Assembly: GCF_030503675.1 (NCBI RefSeq) | Contig: NZ_CP129964.1 | Location: 124,001 to 188,000, forward strand | Length of the DNA stretch: 64,000 nt | Reading direction: 5' to 3' | Origin: Lutimonas zeaxanthinifaciens | Lineage (GTDB): Bacteria > Bacteroidota > Bacteroidia > Flavobacteriales > Flavobacteriaceae | Shown: positions 41,301-49,231 of the stretch, piece by piece | Numbering within the stretch: the stretch's first letter is position 1 | Layout: every line of letters starts with the position of its first letter | Translations under genes and position numbers: made by a program | Notes under the pieces: model-generated | The model's input: the letters and a program-made list of their open reading frames with translations, nothing else | Databases searched by the model: none | Told to the model about the DNA's origin: nothing

Positions 41301-41413
41301 TTCATAGCATGGTTGAAATCAACCAGATCATGGGTGTAAATTATTGATTCCTGAGTGAATCCTTTGATAGAAGAAAACAGGCAGAGGAAAAGGATTATTT
41401 TTAGCAATTTCAT
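38396..41413 (-). CDS. Large tetratricopeptide-repeat protein, exported
   Basis: 1005 residues. Signal peptide (about 1-20, ending GFTQ). Nearly the whole mature chain is a TPR superhelix of some 20 or more repeats, for example YLLGYAYYQQKNYEEAMTWF and RLGDCYFALSNYFKAIPPYE, as in periplasmic or outer-membrane scaffold proteins (BamD/YbgF-like). It is followed by a barrel protein 20 bases on, so the two probably form an envelope complex in which the TPR part organises or loads the barrel (inference). Own -7 box at 41437-41444. Confidence 0.88.
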   Translation of the reverse strand: MKLLKIILFLCLFSSIKGFTQESIIYTHDLVDFNHAMKLYESKDYVASQLIFEKIKTSFDEASELKARSYYYEAFCAIRLKQKNGDDLMNSFFEKFPTSTKRNNAFLEVGNYYFNNRSYAYALKWFNKINENSLTLYNQEEFNFKKAYALFAVGSFANSRKYFSRLLNSEKFGAQAKYYYGYMAYQEDDYDEADRYLNQVADDQNFDDDIPYYMANIKFKTGKFKEAIDAAKPLLEESNGIQRSELSKIVGESYFNLNEFDNAIPYLLEYEGKKGKWNNTDYYLLGYAYYQQKNYEEAMTWFTKIIDGNNAVSQNAYYHLGECYLKSDKKQEALNAFRNAKQMSFDEKIKKDAWLNYAKLSYEIGNPYKSVAEVIQEYLAAYPDDFDQSEVRDYLISAYLNANDYEGALNYLKNSTAKNNDEYHKVAFLYGTQLFKDQNYSEAIKNFDLAIETSENSVYKARSLFWRGEAYYRLKSYDQALNSFRRFGDMNEAKETKENSLLLYHLAYTFFQMKDYSQSGGHFNEFIGSSDNSELINDSYLRLGDCYFALSNYFKAIPPYEKVISANESDVDYAQLQIAFCYGYMGDTEKKINALNRFADTNLKSTLRDDAFYELGNSYVKMNKTDDALKAYDQVVEYYPMSSLVPKSLLKQGLVYFNNDQNDPALAKYKLVVNNYPGTEEAKEAVANAKQIYVQQGRVDEYEQFIRNVDFVNVSDEEIENTMFASAEQFYLSNNLEKSVESFQKYLDRFPAGSNALTAHFYQADALSRLNQDEKAIPHYQFILEKEKTPYTEKSLVKVVEFYLQKENWEEALKWLNRLEKEAENEPNIIFAQSNLMKGNYALKNFELAVEYAEKISARPKTDSKIISDAQVIIARSAFETGNLEKARDAFKQVEENATGELKAEAIYYDAFFKHEEGNYKLSNVSVQKLASDYSPYRYWGGKGLVIMAKNFYALEDAYQATYILESVIEKFSEFEDIVEASRSELMKIKEKEAKTNSSVIIEKE

Positions 41414-41436
41414 TGCGTGAGAATCGAGATAAAAAT

Positions 41437-41444
41437 CAAAAATA
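41437..41444 (-). promoter_or_regulatory. -7 box (TATTTTTG) of the TPR-barrel operon
   Basis: Minus-strand match to TAnnTTTG, 24 bases before the TPR gene ATG. Confidence 0.5.
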
Positions 41445-41548
41445 GTACTTAGATTATTTAGCTAACGTGAAAAAAAAAATAAATTGTAAAATTGTTGATT
41501 AGTTGCCCGGATTGTTGAAAAGTAACAATAAATTTTGTGTTTTTCCGA

Positions 41549-42799
41549 TTACTCATTCAGCAAAGAACTCATGAACTGGTTAAAATCATCTACAAATTCT
41601 TCATAGTAAACACCTGTTGCAGGACCAGAGAACCCGGTATGAATTCGTCTTACTTTCCCTTTTTTATCTATAATTATTGAAGTTGGAAAAGATATCACTT
41701 TGTTCAGCATCGGGAGTGATTCCGAGGCCGATTTTGTGGAAGATGTTCCGGCGATTACAAAATCATAGGGAACATTCATTTTATCCTTCATCGTAAGTAC
41801 TCTTTCTTTTGCATAGTTATAGTCAGGCCTGATTTCATAAGCGAGTCCGAGAATCTCCACTTCTTCTGATTTGTTTTTTCGATACCAATCTGATAAGAAC
41901 CGGGTTTCATCCATACAATTGGGGCACCATGTTCCAAGGATCTGAAGAATCACCACTTTGTTCTCATATCTTTGATCTTTTAGGGAAATCAGGTTTCCTT
42001 CCAGATCCGGAAAAGAAAAATCAATTTCATCATATCCCTCCTTAAGATAGGTCAAACTATTCGCATCAGGCAGACGCGCGCTGTCATTCTTGACCGAAAC
42101 AAACGTTTTGTAGCTTGTTTTCCCTGACCAGAACTCACCTTTTAAGATACTGTCATTTTCCTTTTGGACTTTGAATTTATAAATATGATTTCCATCAAAA
42201 CTATAAAGGTGCATTGTGTCTTTTTCAACATAACCATCTAAAAACCTGTAATCACCTGTTTTACTGAGAAAGGTTCCATTTATTCCCGTGGAATCAGATT
42301 GGAAAAGGCCTATTGCAGAAGTGTTTTTCCCATTTTTATCCGTAAATGTGGTTTCCCATGTTCCGTCAAATTCATTGGATGCAGGTTTATTATCAAATCG
42401 CCCTTCTTTTCCATAAGTGGCCTTAAAAGGCAATACATACCCTTCCGCGTAATTCTTACTGTAGGATCCCGATAGCTTTTCCTGGTCGATTTTCGCCTTT
42501 ATATTGATATCAAAAATGTGCATGTCGAAGAACAAGGAATCACCGAAAATATCGATTCGATCAATTTTCAGCTTTTCCTTTCCATTGATAAGAAGAATCT
42601 CATAGGCTCCCTCATCTTTTTTGACCTCAAAGTTGAAAGGGATACTGTTTCCCTGTGCCGAAATTTCCCCTCTCCAGATTCCTGATTTTAAACCCAGTTC
42701 AGGCCTGGGTTCTTCACAGGAAATAAATATTGCTATCAAAGCAAGAAGACAAAACATTTGGAGTCTGTAGAATTTTATCAAATAATTATAGCCAATCAT
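41549..42799 (-). CDS. TlpA-family thiol-disulfide lipoprotein
   Basis: 416 residues from ATG 42799; an upstream TTG would add 23 residues ahead of a normal signal peptide. Another ATG 14 codons further in is also possible. Lipobox IFISC directs it to the membrane. A beta-rich N-terminal domain (about 35-250) is followed by a thioredoxin fold with active site GTWCPNCMDE and the cis-proline region ISFPTSIII. It should act as a periplasmic reductant. It stands alone, convergent with nothing, upstream of the TPR gene on the same strand, and is unrelated by position to the sulfur island. Confidence 0.85.
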   Translation of the reverse strand: MIGYNYLIKFYRLQMFCLLALIAIFISCEEPRPELGLKSGIWRGEISAQGNSIPFNFEVKKDEGAYEILLINGKEKLKIDRIDIFGDSLFFDMHIFDINIKAKIDQEKLSGSYSKNYAEGYVLPFKATYGKEGRFDNKPASNEFDGTWETTFTDKNGKNTSAIGLFQSDSTGINGTFLSKTGDYRFLDGYVEKDTMHLYSFDGNHIYKFKVQKENDSILKGEFWSGKTSYKTFVSVKNDSARLPDANSLTYLKEGYDEIDFSFPDLEGNLISLKDQRYENKVVILQILGTWCPNCMDETRFLSDWYRKNKSEEVEILGLAYEIRPDYNYAKERVLTMKDKMNVPYDFVIAGTSSTKSASESLPMLNKVISFPTSIIIDKKGKVRRIHTGFSGPATGVYYEEFVDDFNQFMSSLLNE

Positions 42800-42952
42800 A
42801 AAGGACGAAGTTAAGATCCTGGTTTCACATTTTCTTTTTAAGACGCTAAGATGGGCCAATCCTCTCAAATTTCAAGGATTTATTAGTTAAAAAGTTTGTT
42901 AAAAGATAAATAAATCCTTCAAAAGCAACTTTATTAATTCAATTTTATACAT

Positions 42953-42960
42953 TAAGTTTG
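42953..42960 (+). promoter_or_regulatory. -7 box (TAAGTTTG) of ftsE
   Basis: Matches TAnnTTTG; leader of about 65 bases to the ftsE ATG. Confidence 0.5.
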
Positions 42961-43031
42961 TTCCTCTTAGATTTCATCGACATATAATGACAGACAAGAA
43001 ATGAGGTCTATATCACTACAAAAAAAGTAAC

Positions 43032-43691
43032 ATGCTTCAACTTAAGAATGCAAACATATTTCAAAGAGAAAACTTAATACTTTCGGATATTAATCTTGAG
43101 ATTAAAAAAGGTGATTTTAATTATCTTATAGGAAAAACAGGCAGCGGAAAAAGCAGTTTGATGAAAACGCTTTATGGAGACCTGCCTTTGCAGGACGGTA
43201 GTGGATCAATTGTAGGTTTTGATCTGAAGAAACTCAAGGAAAAAGAGATTCCGTTCTTAAGGCGCAAGATAGGTATCGTATTTCAGGATTTTCAATTGTT
43301 GAATGACCGATCAGTCCATGAAAATTTACTTTTTGTTCTGCGAGCCACGGGATGGAAGGGTAAAAACCAAATGGATGCCAAAATCAATGAGGTTCTGGAA
43401 AAAGTGGATATGAAAACAAAAGGGTTTAAAATGCCCTATCAGTTATCAGGTGGAGAGCAACAAAGAATTGCAATTGCCCGCGCTTTGCTCAATACACCAG
43501 AAATGATTCTTGCAGATGAACCCACAGGAAACCTAGACCCTAAGACCTCTGTTGAAATTATGAATGTTCTTGAAGAAATTAACAAGGCAGGAATTACCAT
43601 ACTTATGGCGACTCACGATTATGCTTTGATTTTGAAATTCCCCCATAAGACAATTAAATGCGAAGGGGGTAAGATTTTTGAAGTAGTTTAA
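43032..43691 (+). CDS. ftsE: ABC transporter ATPase FtsE-like
   Basis: 219 residues. Walker A GKTGSGKSS (34-42), Q-loop FQDFQLLNDRSV, signature LSGGEQQRIAIARAL, Walker B MILADEPTGNLDP, H-loop ATHD. The short, single-domain form and these blocks match FtsE, which with FtsX controls peptidoglycan hydrolases at division. ftsX is not next to it here; in Bacteroidota the pair is often split. The 3' end overlaps the convergent glycosyltransferase by 4 bases. Confidence 0.88.
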   Translation: MLQLKNANIFQRENLILSDINLEIKKGDFNYLIGKTGSGKSSLMKTLYGDLPLQDGSGSIVGFDLKKLKEKEIPFLRRKIGIVFQDFQLLNDRSVHENLLFVLRATGWKGKNQMDAKINEVLEKVDMKTKGFKMPYQLSGGEQQRIAIARALLNTPEMILADEPTGNLDPKTSVEIMNVLEEINKAGITILMATHDYALILKFPHKTIKCEGGKIFEVV

Positions 43692-44815
43692 GCCTGGATT
43701 AAATTTATAAGTATTTCGGTATTTTTTTTGTTGTTGTATAATTCCAGTTCTTTTTTTCTTTGGGCAAGTATTTCTTTGGTAAAATTTGAATCGATTATTT
43801 TTAACAATTCAGTGATAATCTCGTCCGTCGTGTTGGCCTCAATGCAAAGGGATTCCAGGCCTGAACCATTTATCATTTTTTGATTTGCGATGACATGCCT
43901 GCTTTGAAAAAGGGCATTTAATAATTTCAGTTTTACACCTGATTTGTTTGAGGTAAAAAAAACATTGACCTGAGCCCGATGGAACAATTCGATGAGTTGG
44001 GCATCATTTTTTAATTCAATAAAACTAAGGTTTCGATATTCATCAATTCGGGAAAGAAGTTTAGTATTATCAGTTTGGCCTGCAATGATAAATGGAAAAT
44101 CAATTTTTTTGAAAATATCAATAAGATATAAAGCTGTTCTGATATTGTCTTTAACCCTTAGGTTCCCATGGTACAGTCCAAAATAACCTTTTTTTGAGAG
44201 TTCGTGTAATTTGTCACTTGAGTGAAATGCGGGTAGGAATTTTACTTTTTCTCCATACTTTTCATTCAAATTAGTACTGTCTGTCGTGGAAATGGGTAAG
44301 ATGAAATCCACTTTATTTAAGATTTTTTCATAGCGCTTCAATCTCAGGCTTTCAATCTGGAAAAATAATTTTTTTATCAGGTTATTCTCAGAATTTTTAA
44401 GTTCCTGATAATATTCGTGTTCAATATTGTGCATCCTTACAAGCAACTTTCGATCTTTGAAAAGATCTCTTTTAATGATCATAGTAGTATGAAGGCCTTC
44501 AAAAAGAATCGGAGCTTTAACCTTTTTCAGGTTTTCAATTAGTTCTTGACTTTTCCTTGATTTTACAATATAGGGAAGAAGGCCAAGAGCGTTTAACAAT
44601 CCCGTTTTTCGCTGGTAGTAAAAAACTTTTTTACAATATTCAGTCAAAATTTGCTGTGGTTTCCGTCCATAATGGAAAATGTGAAGATATATTTCAAAAC
44701 CTTCATTTGATAGTTGCTTTATTTTGTAGAAACTATCGATCACTCCTCCATAATCAGCAGGATAAGGAACATCAAAGCAGATGATATGAATTTTTCTATT
44801 TAATGTTTTTGACAA
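43688..44815 (-). CDS. Glycosyltransferase, GT-B fold
   Basis: 375 residues, starting at TTG 44815 (no ATG in the right place; the N-terminal strand KIHIICFDVPYPADYGG begins right after). GT-B two-Rossmann architecture, with VKLKLLNALFQSRHVIAN in the C-terminal sugar-nucleotide site. No signal peptide. Overlaps the upstream glycosyltransferase by 20 bases, so the two are co-translated. They probably add sugars to a surface polysaccharide; donor and acceptor are unknown. Confidence 0.85.
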   Translation of the reverse strand: MSKTLNRKIHIICFDVPYPADYGGVIDSFYKIKQLSNEGFEIYLHIFHYGRKPQQILTEYCKKVFYYQRKTGLLNALGLLPYIVKSRKSQELIENLKKVKAPILFEGLHTTMIIKRDLFKDRKLLVRMHNIEHEYYQELKNSENNLIKKLFFQIESLRLKRYEKILNKVDFILPISTTDSTNLNEKYGEKVKFLPAFHSSDKLHELSKKGYFGLYHGNLRVKDNIRTALYLIDIFKKIDFPFIIAGQTDNTKLLSRIDEYRNLSFIELKNDAQLIELFHRAQVNVFFTSNKSGVKLKLLNALFQSRHVIANQKMINGSGLESLCIEANTTDEIITELLKIIDSNFTKEILAQRKKELELYNNKKNTEILINLIQA

Positions 44816-45887
44816 TTTTTTTCAGTTTAATTTTCTCTTTATTCCAATTTAATTCTGTCGCAGCAACTTGTAAATTGTCCCTATAGGAATTTTTGTTTTT
44901 GACAACATGATCAATTGTAGAAGCCAACTTCTTAGGGTCACGATTTACCAGCACTTCTCCAATTTTGTAAGTATCTACTAAGTTACGAAGTAAAGGACGA
45001 TCTGTTACAATAACCGGAATAGCTCCGTGGATATAGTCAAAAACCTTGTTGGGAAGGCAATATCGGTAATTAAGGCCCAAATCCTCTTCCAGGCTTAAGC
45101 CCACATCTGATTGTTTTGTTTGTTCTTTTAGCTGGGTTGGAGCCAATCTTCCCATAAAGCAAATTTGCTTGTTAAGGCCTAAATCTTCAACTCGTTGCCT
45201 TAATAGGTGAGAAATATCGCCTTCGCCAATAATATTCAATTGATAATTTGGTAAAAATTTCATTGCATCTATCATTAACTCGATTCCCCTGCCGACGTTC
45301 AAGGCGCCCTGATAAATAATTTTTTTCTGTTTTAAATTTACATTACTAGATTTCTGTTCCCTATTCTGATAAGGAATAGGGACATTTCGAATGACTTCTA
45401 CGGGAACCCTGTATTTTGCAGAATAATAATCAGCAATTTTTCTATTTACGGTAATGACATTTTTTAGCCTGGGAAAGATCAGTTCCTCCAGTTTCATCCA
45501 AAAGGACCTTATATGTTTACGTGAAATTAACTCAGGTACTTCAGTAAAAAGCTCGTGACTGTCATAAATGAGTGGGGTCGAGGTTAATCTACTCACCAGA
45601 TAATTGGGTAATAGCGTATCCAGATCGTTGGAAAGGAGCATTTGTTTAGGGGTAAACAGTAATTTCCAGAATAATCGGATATTCAAATCCGCATAGAACA
45701 AAAAACCTTTATTGAATAAAAGCGAAAATTGCCTAATCTTAATATGTTTATCATAGGGTAAAACGGTTTTGCCATGTCTTCCGATCAACAATATTTCGAA
45801 CCCCATTTCGTTAAAACATTCACAGGTTCGATAAATGCGTTGATCTGTGGCCAAATCGTTGGAGGCGGATATGATAATTCTGTTCAA
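44796..45887 (-). CDS. Glycosyltransferase, GT4-like
   Basis: 363 residues from TTG 45887; the opening RIIISASNDLATDQRIYR is the expected first strand and helix, and no ATG fits. Contains KIIYQGALNVGRGIELMIDA and the donor-binding LNYRYCLPNKVFDYIHGAIPVIV typical of GT4, with the first part near residue 190 and the second near 275-297. Operon partner of the next glycosyltransferase, which it overlaps by 20 bases. It is divergent from the UpxY-ugd-wza unit. Confidence 0.87.
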   Translation of the reverse strand: MNRIIISASNDLATDQRIYRTCECFNEMGFEILLIGRHGKTVLPYDKHIKIRQFSLLFNKGFLFYADLNIRLFWKLLFTPKQMLLSNDLDTLLPNYLVSRLTSTPLIYDSHELFTEVPELISRKHIRSFWMKLEELIFPRLKNVITVNRKIADYYSAKYRVPVEVIRNVPIPYQNREQKSSNVNLKQKKIIYQGALNVGRGIELMIDAMKFLPNYQLNIIGEGDISHLLRQRVEDLGLNKQICFMGRLAPTQLKEQTKQSDVGLSLEEDLGLNYRYCLPNKVFDYIHGAIPVIVTDRPLLRNLVDTYKIGEVLVNRDPKKLASTIDHVVKNKNSYRDNLQVAATELNWNKEKIKLKKIVKNIK

Positions 45888-45961
45888 AGAAGGTACAATT
45901 AGAAGAGATTAAATTCAGCAATATATGTTGATAAAATCACAGTCGTAAATATATTAAATAT

Positions 45962-45969
45962 TATATTTG
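45962..45969 (+). promoter_or_regulatory. -7 box (TATATTTG) of the upxY-ugd-wza unit
   Basis: Matches TAnnTTTG. Leader of about 48 bases to ATG 46023, where UpxY-type antiterminators often act. Confidence 0.55.
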
Positions 45970-46022
45970 TTCGTTGAATGAAGAAGAGTATAAACTACTA
46001 TTGTTAATAAATGTTTTAACCC

Positions 46023-46565
46023 ATGAGTTTAAGTCAGAATGAAGAAAAGTATGAGTGGTTTGCCATTTTTACGAAACCAAGGTCGGAGAAAAAGGTTTAT
46101 GAGCGGATGCAGCAGCATGACATTGAGGCTTTTCTGCCTACGATAAAGACGGTAAGACAATGGAGTGACAGAAAAAAAACTATAGAACTTCCCCTGATAC
46201 CTTCTTATATTTTCGTTTATATGGAGGAAAAGGACCTTTATAAAACCTTGCCAATTCAAGGCACGGTAAGTGTTTTGAAACATCTCGGCAAACCGGCAAA
46301 GATCAGGCCTCTGGAAATAGAAAACCTTAGAATTTTAAGTGGCAATTCAGAGAGCCATCAGGTTTCAAATTGCATCAATGTTACTGCCGGCGATGATGTT
46401 GAAGTTACAAATGGCCCTTTCATGGGACTTATAGCTACCTGTATCAAGGAAGGGAACAACCATAGAGTTGTAGTAAAAATTGATTCCCTTGGAAGCTGTT
46501 TTAATGTCAATATTCCATTGAGTTTTTTAAGAAAAATTGAGAAAAAAGAATTTATAAAAGCATAA
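46023..46565 (+). CDS. UpxY-type NusG-like antiterminator
   Basis: 180 residues. NusG N-terminal domain opens WFAIFTKPRSEKKVYERM (about 11-28); an SYIFVYM core strand lies near 60; a KOW-like segment follows (TAGDDVEVTNGPFMG). Such specialised NusG paralogues bind RNA polymerase and let it read through one polysaccharide operon. It is the first gene of a three-gene unit (upxY, ugd, wza), 3 bases before ugd. The unit is unusually short for a UpxY-controlled locus. Confidence 0.9.
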   Translation: MSLSQNEEKYEWFAIFTKPRSEKKVYERMQQHDIEAFLPTIKTVRQWSDRKKTIELPLIPSYIFVYMEEKDLYKTLPIQGTVSVLKHLGKPAKIRPLEIENLRILSGNSESHQVSNCINVTAGDDVEVTNGPFMGLIATCIKEGNNHRVVVKIDSLGSCFNVNIPLSFLRKIEKKEFIKA

Positions 46566-46568
46566 ATT

Positions 46569-47909
46569 ATGAACATTACCGTTGTTGGTTCAGGCTATGT
46601 AGGACTTGTAACAGGTACGTGTTTTGCCGAAATGGGAAACACCGTTACCTGCATCGATATTGACCAAGATAAAATCGATAAACTAAAGAAGGGAATTATT
46701 CCTATATATGAGCCAGGACTGGAGTCGATGGTTTTAAAAAATGTAGAAAACAAGAGTCTTCATTTTAGCACGAAACTGGAAGACGGTTTAAAAAGATCGA
46801 AAGTAGTTTTTATTGCAGTGGGTACACCCATGGGTGAGGACGGGTCTGCAGATCTTCAATATGTTTTAAGCGTCGCTCGTGAAATTGGGCAGAAAATGAT
46901 ACATCCTTTAATTGTTGTGGATAAGTCGACTGTTCCTGTTGGAACCGCAGATAAGGTAAAAAAGGTAATTGAAGAGGAACTTCAATCTCGGAATACAGAT
47001 ATCAGTTTTGATGTGGTTTCGAATCCGGAATTTTTAAAAGAAGGAGCCGCCATTCAGGATTTTATGAAACCCGACAGAATTGTTATTGGAGCGGAAAGCC
47101 CAAGAGCCTTTGAGGTCATGAGAGATCTCTATGCTCCTTTCACCCACAATCATGATCGAATGATCGAAATGGATATTCGCTCTGCGGAAATGACAAAATA
47201 TGTGGCAAATGCCATGCTAGCTACCAAAATTTCTTTTATGAATGAGATTGCGAATATTTGTGAATTGGTGGATGCCGATGTAAATCAGGTTAGGATAGGG
47301 ATTGGATCCGATTCAAGAATCGGTTACAGTTTTATTTATCCCGGAAGCGGGTATGGGGGTTCATGTTTCCCAAAAGATGTGAAGGCATTAAAAAAAATTG
47401 CAGAAGATAAAGGATACCAGGCAGACCTGATCGCTTCAGTTGAAGAAGTTAATGACAAACAAAAACTTGTCATTGCTGAAAAGATTATCCAACGATTTGG
47501 TGAAGACCTTTCAGATAAAACGTTTGCTCTTTGGGGACTGGCTTTTAAACCGGGGACTGATGATATGAGAGAGGCTCCGGCAATTTACATCGTTAAGGAA
47601 TTGGTTAAAAGAGGGGCTAACATTAAGGCTTATGATCCAAAAGCCATGCATGAAGCTAAAAGTTTTTATTTAAAGGACACTCCTAATGTGAGTTATTTTA
47701 ATTCGAAATATGAAACCCTGGGAGAGGCTAATGCCATGATTTTACTTACTGAATGGAAGGAGTTTCGTTCTCCTGACTTCGAGGAATTAAAATTAAATCT
47801 TAAAGACCCTATCATATTTGACGGCAGGAATCAATATTCCCACCTAAGACTTGGGTCTCGGGGATTTGAATATTATCAGATTGGCAAGAAACCAGAAATT
47901 TTAGAATAG
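46569..47909 (+). CDS. ugd: UDP-glucose 6-dehydrogenase
   Basis: 446 residues. NAD-binding GSGYVGLVTGTCFAEMG (7-23), catalytic Cys266 in GGSCFPKDVKAL, and SNPEFLKEGAAI. It oxidises UDP-glucose to UDP-glucuronate for acidic polysaccharides. Starts 3 bases after upxY; an 80-base gap to wza. Complete and canonical. Confidence 0.97.
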   Translation: MNITVVGSGYVGLVTGTCFAEMGNTVTCIDIDQDKIDKLKKGIIPIYEPGLESMVLKNVENKSLHFSTKLEDGLKRSKVVFIAVGTPMGEDGSADLQYVLSVAREIGQKMIHPLIVVDKSTVPVGTADKVKKVIEEELQSRNTDISFDVVSNPEFLKEGAAIQDFMKPDRIVIGAESPRAFEVMRDLYAPFTHNHDRMIEMDIRSAEMTKYVANAMLATKISFMNEIANICELVDADVNQVRIGIGSDSRIGYSFIYPGSGYGGSCFPKDVKALKKIAEDKGYQADLIASVEEVNDKQKLVIAEKIIQRFGEDLSDKTFALWGLAFKPGTDDMREAPAIYIVKELVKRGANIKAYDPKAMHEAKSFYLKDTPNVSYFNSKYETLGEANAMILLTEWKEFRSPDFEELKLNLKDPIIFDGRNQYSHLRLGSRGFEYYQIGKKPEILE

Positions 47910-47989
47910 TCTTGAGTCAATGGACGAAATAGTAGGCATTTGTTGAATAGAAATAAATAAGTATATTCGTTCTGTAAAAACCCCTCGTT

Positions 47990-48769
47990 ATGAAAAAAAT
48001 TATATCCTTTACTTTATTAATTGGTTTATTGTTTTCTTGTGCTACCAAGGACGACGTAGTTTATTTTAATGGTATGGATAGTTCTGACAACTCCATTGGA
48101 CTGGACAGTTACTCTCCAACCTATCATATTGATGATGAACTTATCATTGTTGTCAATGCCTTGGATGCGGAAGCGGCTAAGCCATTTAATAAATCTTCGG
48201 TGAATATATCTCAAAATATTATTGATGCTCAAGGGAGAGAAACTATACAAACTTACAGAGTGGATCCTGATGGCAATATTAATTTTCCTGTTTTGGGAAT
48301 GTTAAAGATAGCTGGCCTGAACAGAGCACAAGCGACAATTATGCTGCAAGACAAGTTATCCGATTATATAAAAAACCCAATTGTAGATATTGAAACGGTT
48401 AATTATCGAATAACCGTTTTGGGAGAAGTTAACAGACCGGGAACCTTCACGGCAACAAACGAACGTATAACCTTGGTGGAAGCTATTTCACTTGCCGGGG
48501 ATTTGACAATTTACGGTGAAAGAGAGAATGTTTTGGTTATACAGGATTATGATGGAAAAAAAACATATACTAGGGTTAATTTAAAATCTGATGAGCTTTT
48601 CAATTCACCGGTATATTACCTGTCTCAAAATGATGTGGTGTATGTTGAGCCAAATAAGACCAGAGCAAAAAATTCATCGATTGGAGCCCAAACAGGAGTC
48701 ATATTGACCTCGATGAGTTTGTTGATTTCAATGACTGCGCTGGTCGTGACAATTTTAAATAACAACTAA
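47990..48769 (+). CDS. Polysaccharide export lipoprotein (Wza-like)
   Basis: 259 residues. Lipobox LFSC with Cys17. Poly-saccharide biosynthesis/export domain (about 40-140: YHIDDELIIVVNALD, YRVDPDGNINFPVLG) and one SLBB domain (about 145-215: VLGEVNRPGTFTATNERITLVEAI). A C-terminal hydrophobic segment (about 235-255) could reach the outer membrane. Forms the outer-membrane export channel. Its usual partner, a Wzc-like tyrosine kinase, is not adjacent. Followed by a strong terminator. Confidence 0.92.
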   Translation: MKKIISFTLLIGLLFSCATKDDVVYFNGMDSSDNSIGLDSYSPTYHIDDELIIVVNALDAEAAKPFNKSSVNISQNIIDAQGRETIQTYRVDPDGNINFPVLGMLKIAGLNRAQATIMLQDKLSDYIKNPIVDIETVNYRITVLGEVNRPGTFTATNERITLVEAISLAGDLTIYGERENVLVIQDYDGKKTYTRVNLKSDELFNSPVYYLSQNDVVYVEPNKTRAKNSSIGAQTGVILTSMSLLISMTALVVTILNNN

Positions 48770-48771
48770 AT

Positions 48772-48797
48772 AAAGAGCTCTCAGGAGCTCTTTTTTT
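48772..48797 (+). terminator. Terminator of the upxY-ugd-wza unit, inside the osmC 3' end
   Basis: AAAGAGCTC, loop TCAG, GAGCTC, then seven T residues. The T-run lies in the last codons of the convergent osmC gene (Lys-rich C-terminus), so one sequence serves as a terminator and as coding DNA. Confidence 0.8.
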
Positions 48798-49209
48798 CTT
48801 TGTACTTTACCACAGTCGTAATTTCGGCAAATTGCCGAAACATTTCCATAACACCACAATATTTATCTGCTGAAAGTTTTATCGCTTTTTCTATTTTATC
48901 TTTTTTCAGGTCCTTACCATAAAAGATATATTCCAAAGTTACCTTGTTATAAAATTTAGGGTGCTCATCGGTCAATTCTCCCGAAACATTGATTTCCATA
49001 TCATCTACTTCAGCTCTCATTTTTTTGAGTAGGGAGACCATATCCATACCCGTGCAGCCCGCAAGTGAAGTCAGCATTAATGCCTTTGGCCGTACGCCTT
49101 TTCCTTGACCACCTGATTCAGCCGCAGCGTCAATCTTAAAATTACCCCCTAAAGTATCGGCATTAAAGAGCATATTGCCAAGCCATTGTGTTTTTATTTC
49201 CTGTGCCAT
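48781..49209 (-). CDS. OsmC-family peroxiredoxin-like protein
   Basis: 142 residues. OsmC/YhfA fold with two conserved cysteines, one in SLAGCTGMDMVSLLKKM (about 48-64) and one in ADKYCGVMEMFRQ (about 113-125). The YhfA-like group is less clearly a peroxidase than true OsmC, so function is left open. The coding end overlaps the wza terminator. It lies 22 bases downstream of the dipeptide epimerase gene on the same strand. Confidence 0.87.
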   Translation of the reverse strand: MAQEIKTQWLGNMLFNADTLGGNFKIDAAAESGGQGKGVRPKALMLTSLAGCTGMDMVSLLKKMRAEVDDMEINVSGELTDEHPKFYNKVTLEYIFYGKDLKKDKIEKAIKLSADKYCGVMEMFRQFAEITTVVKYKEKKSS

Positions 49210-49231
49210 AAGATTTTATTGAATTTATATT

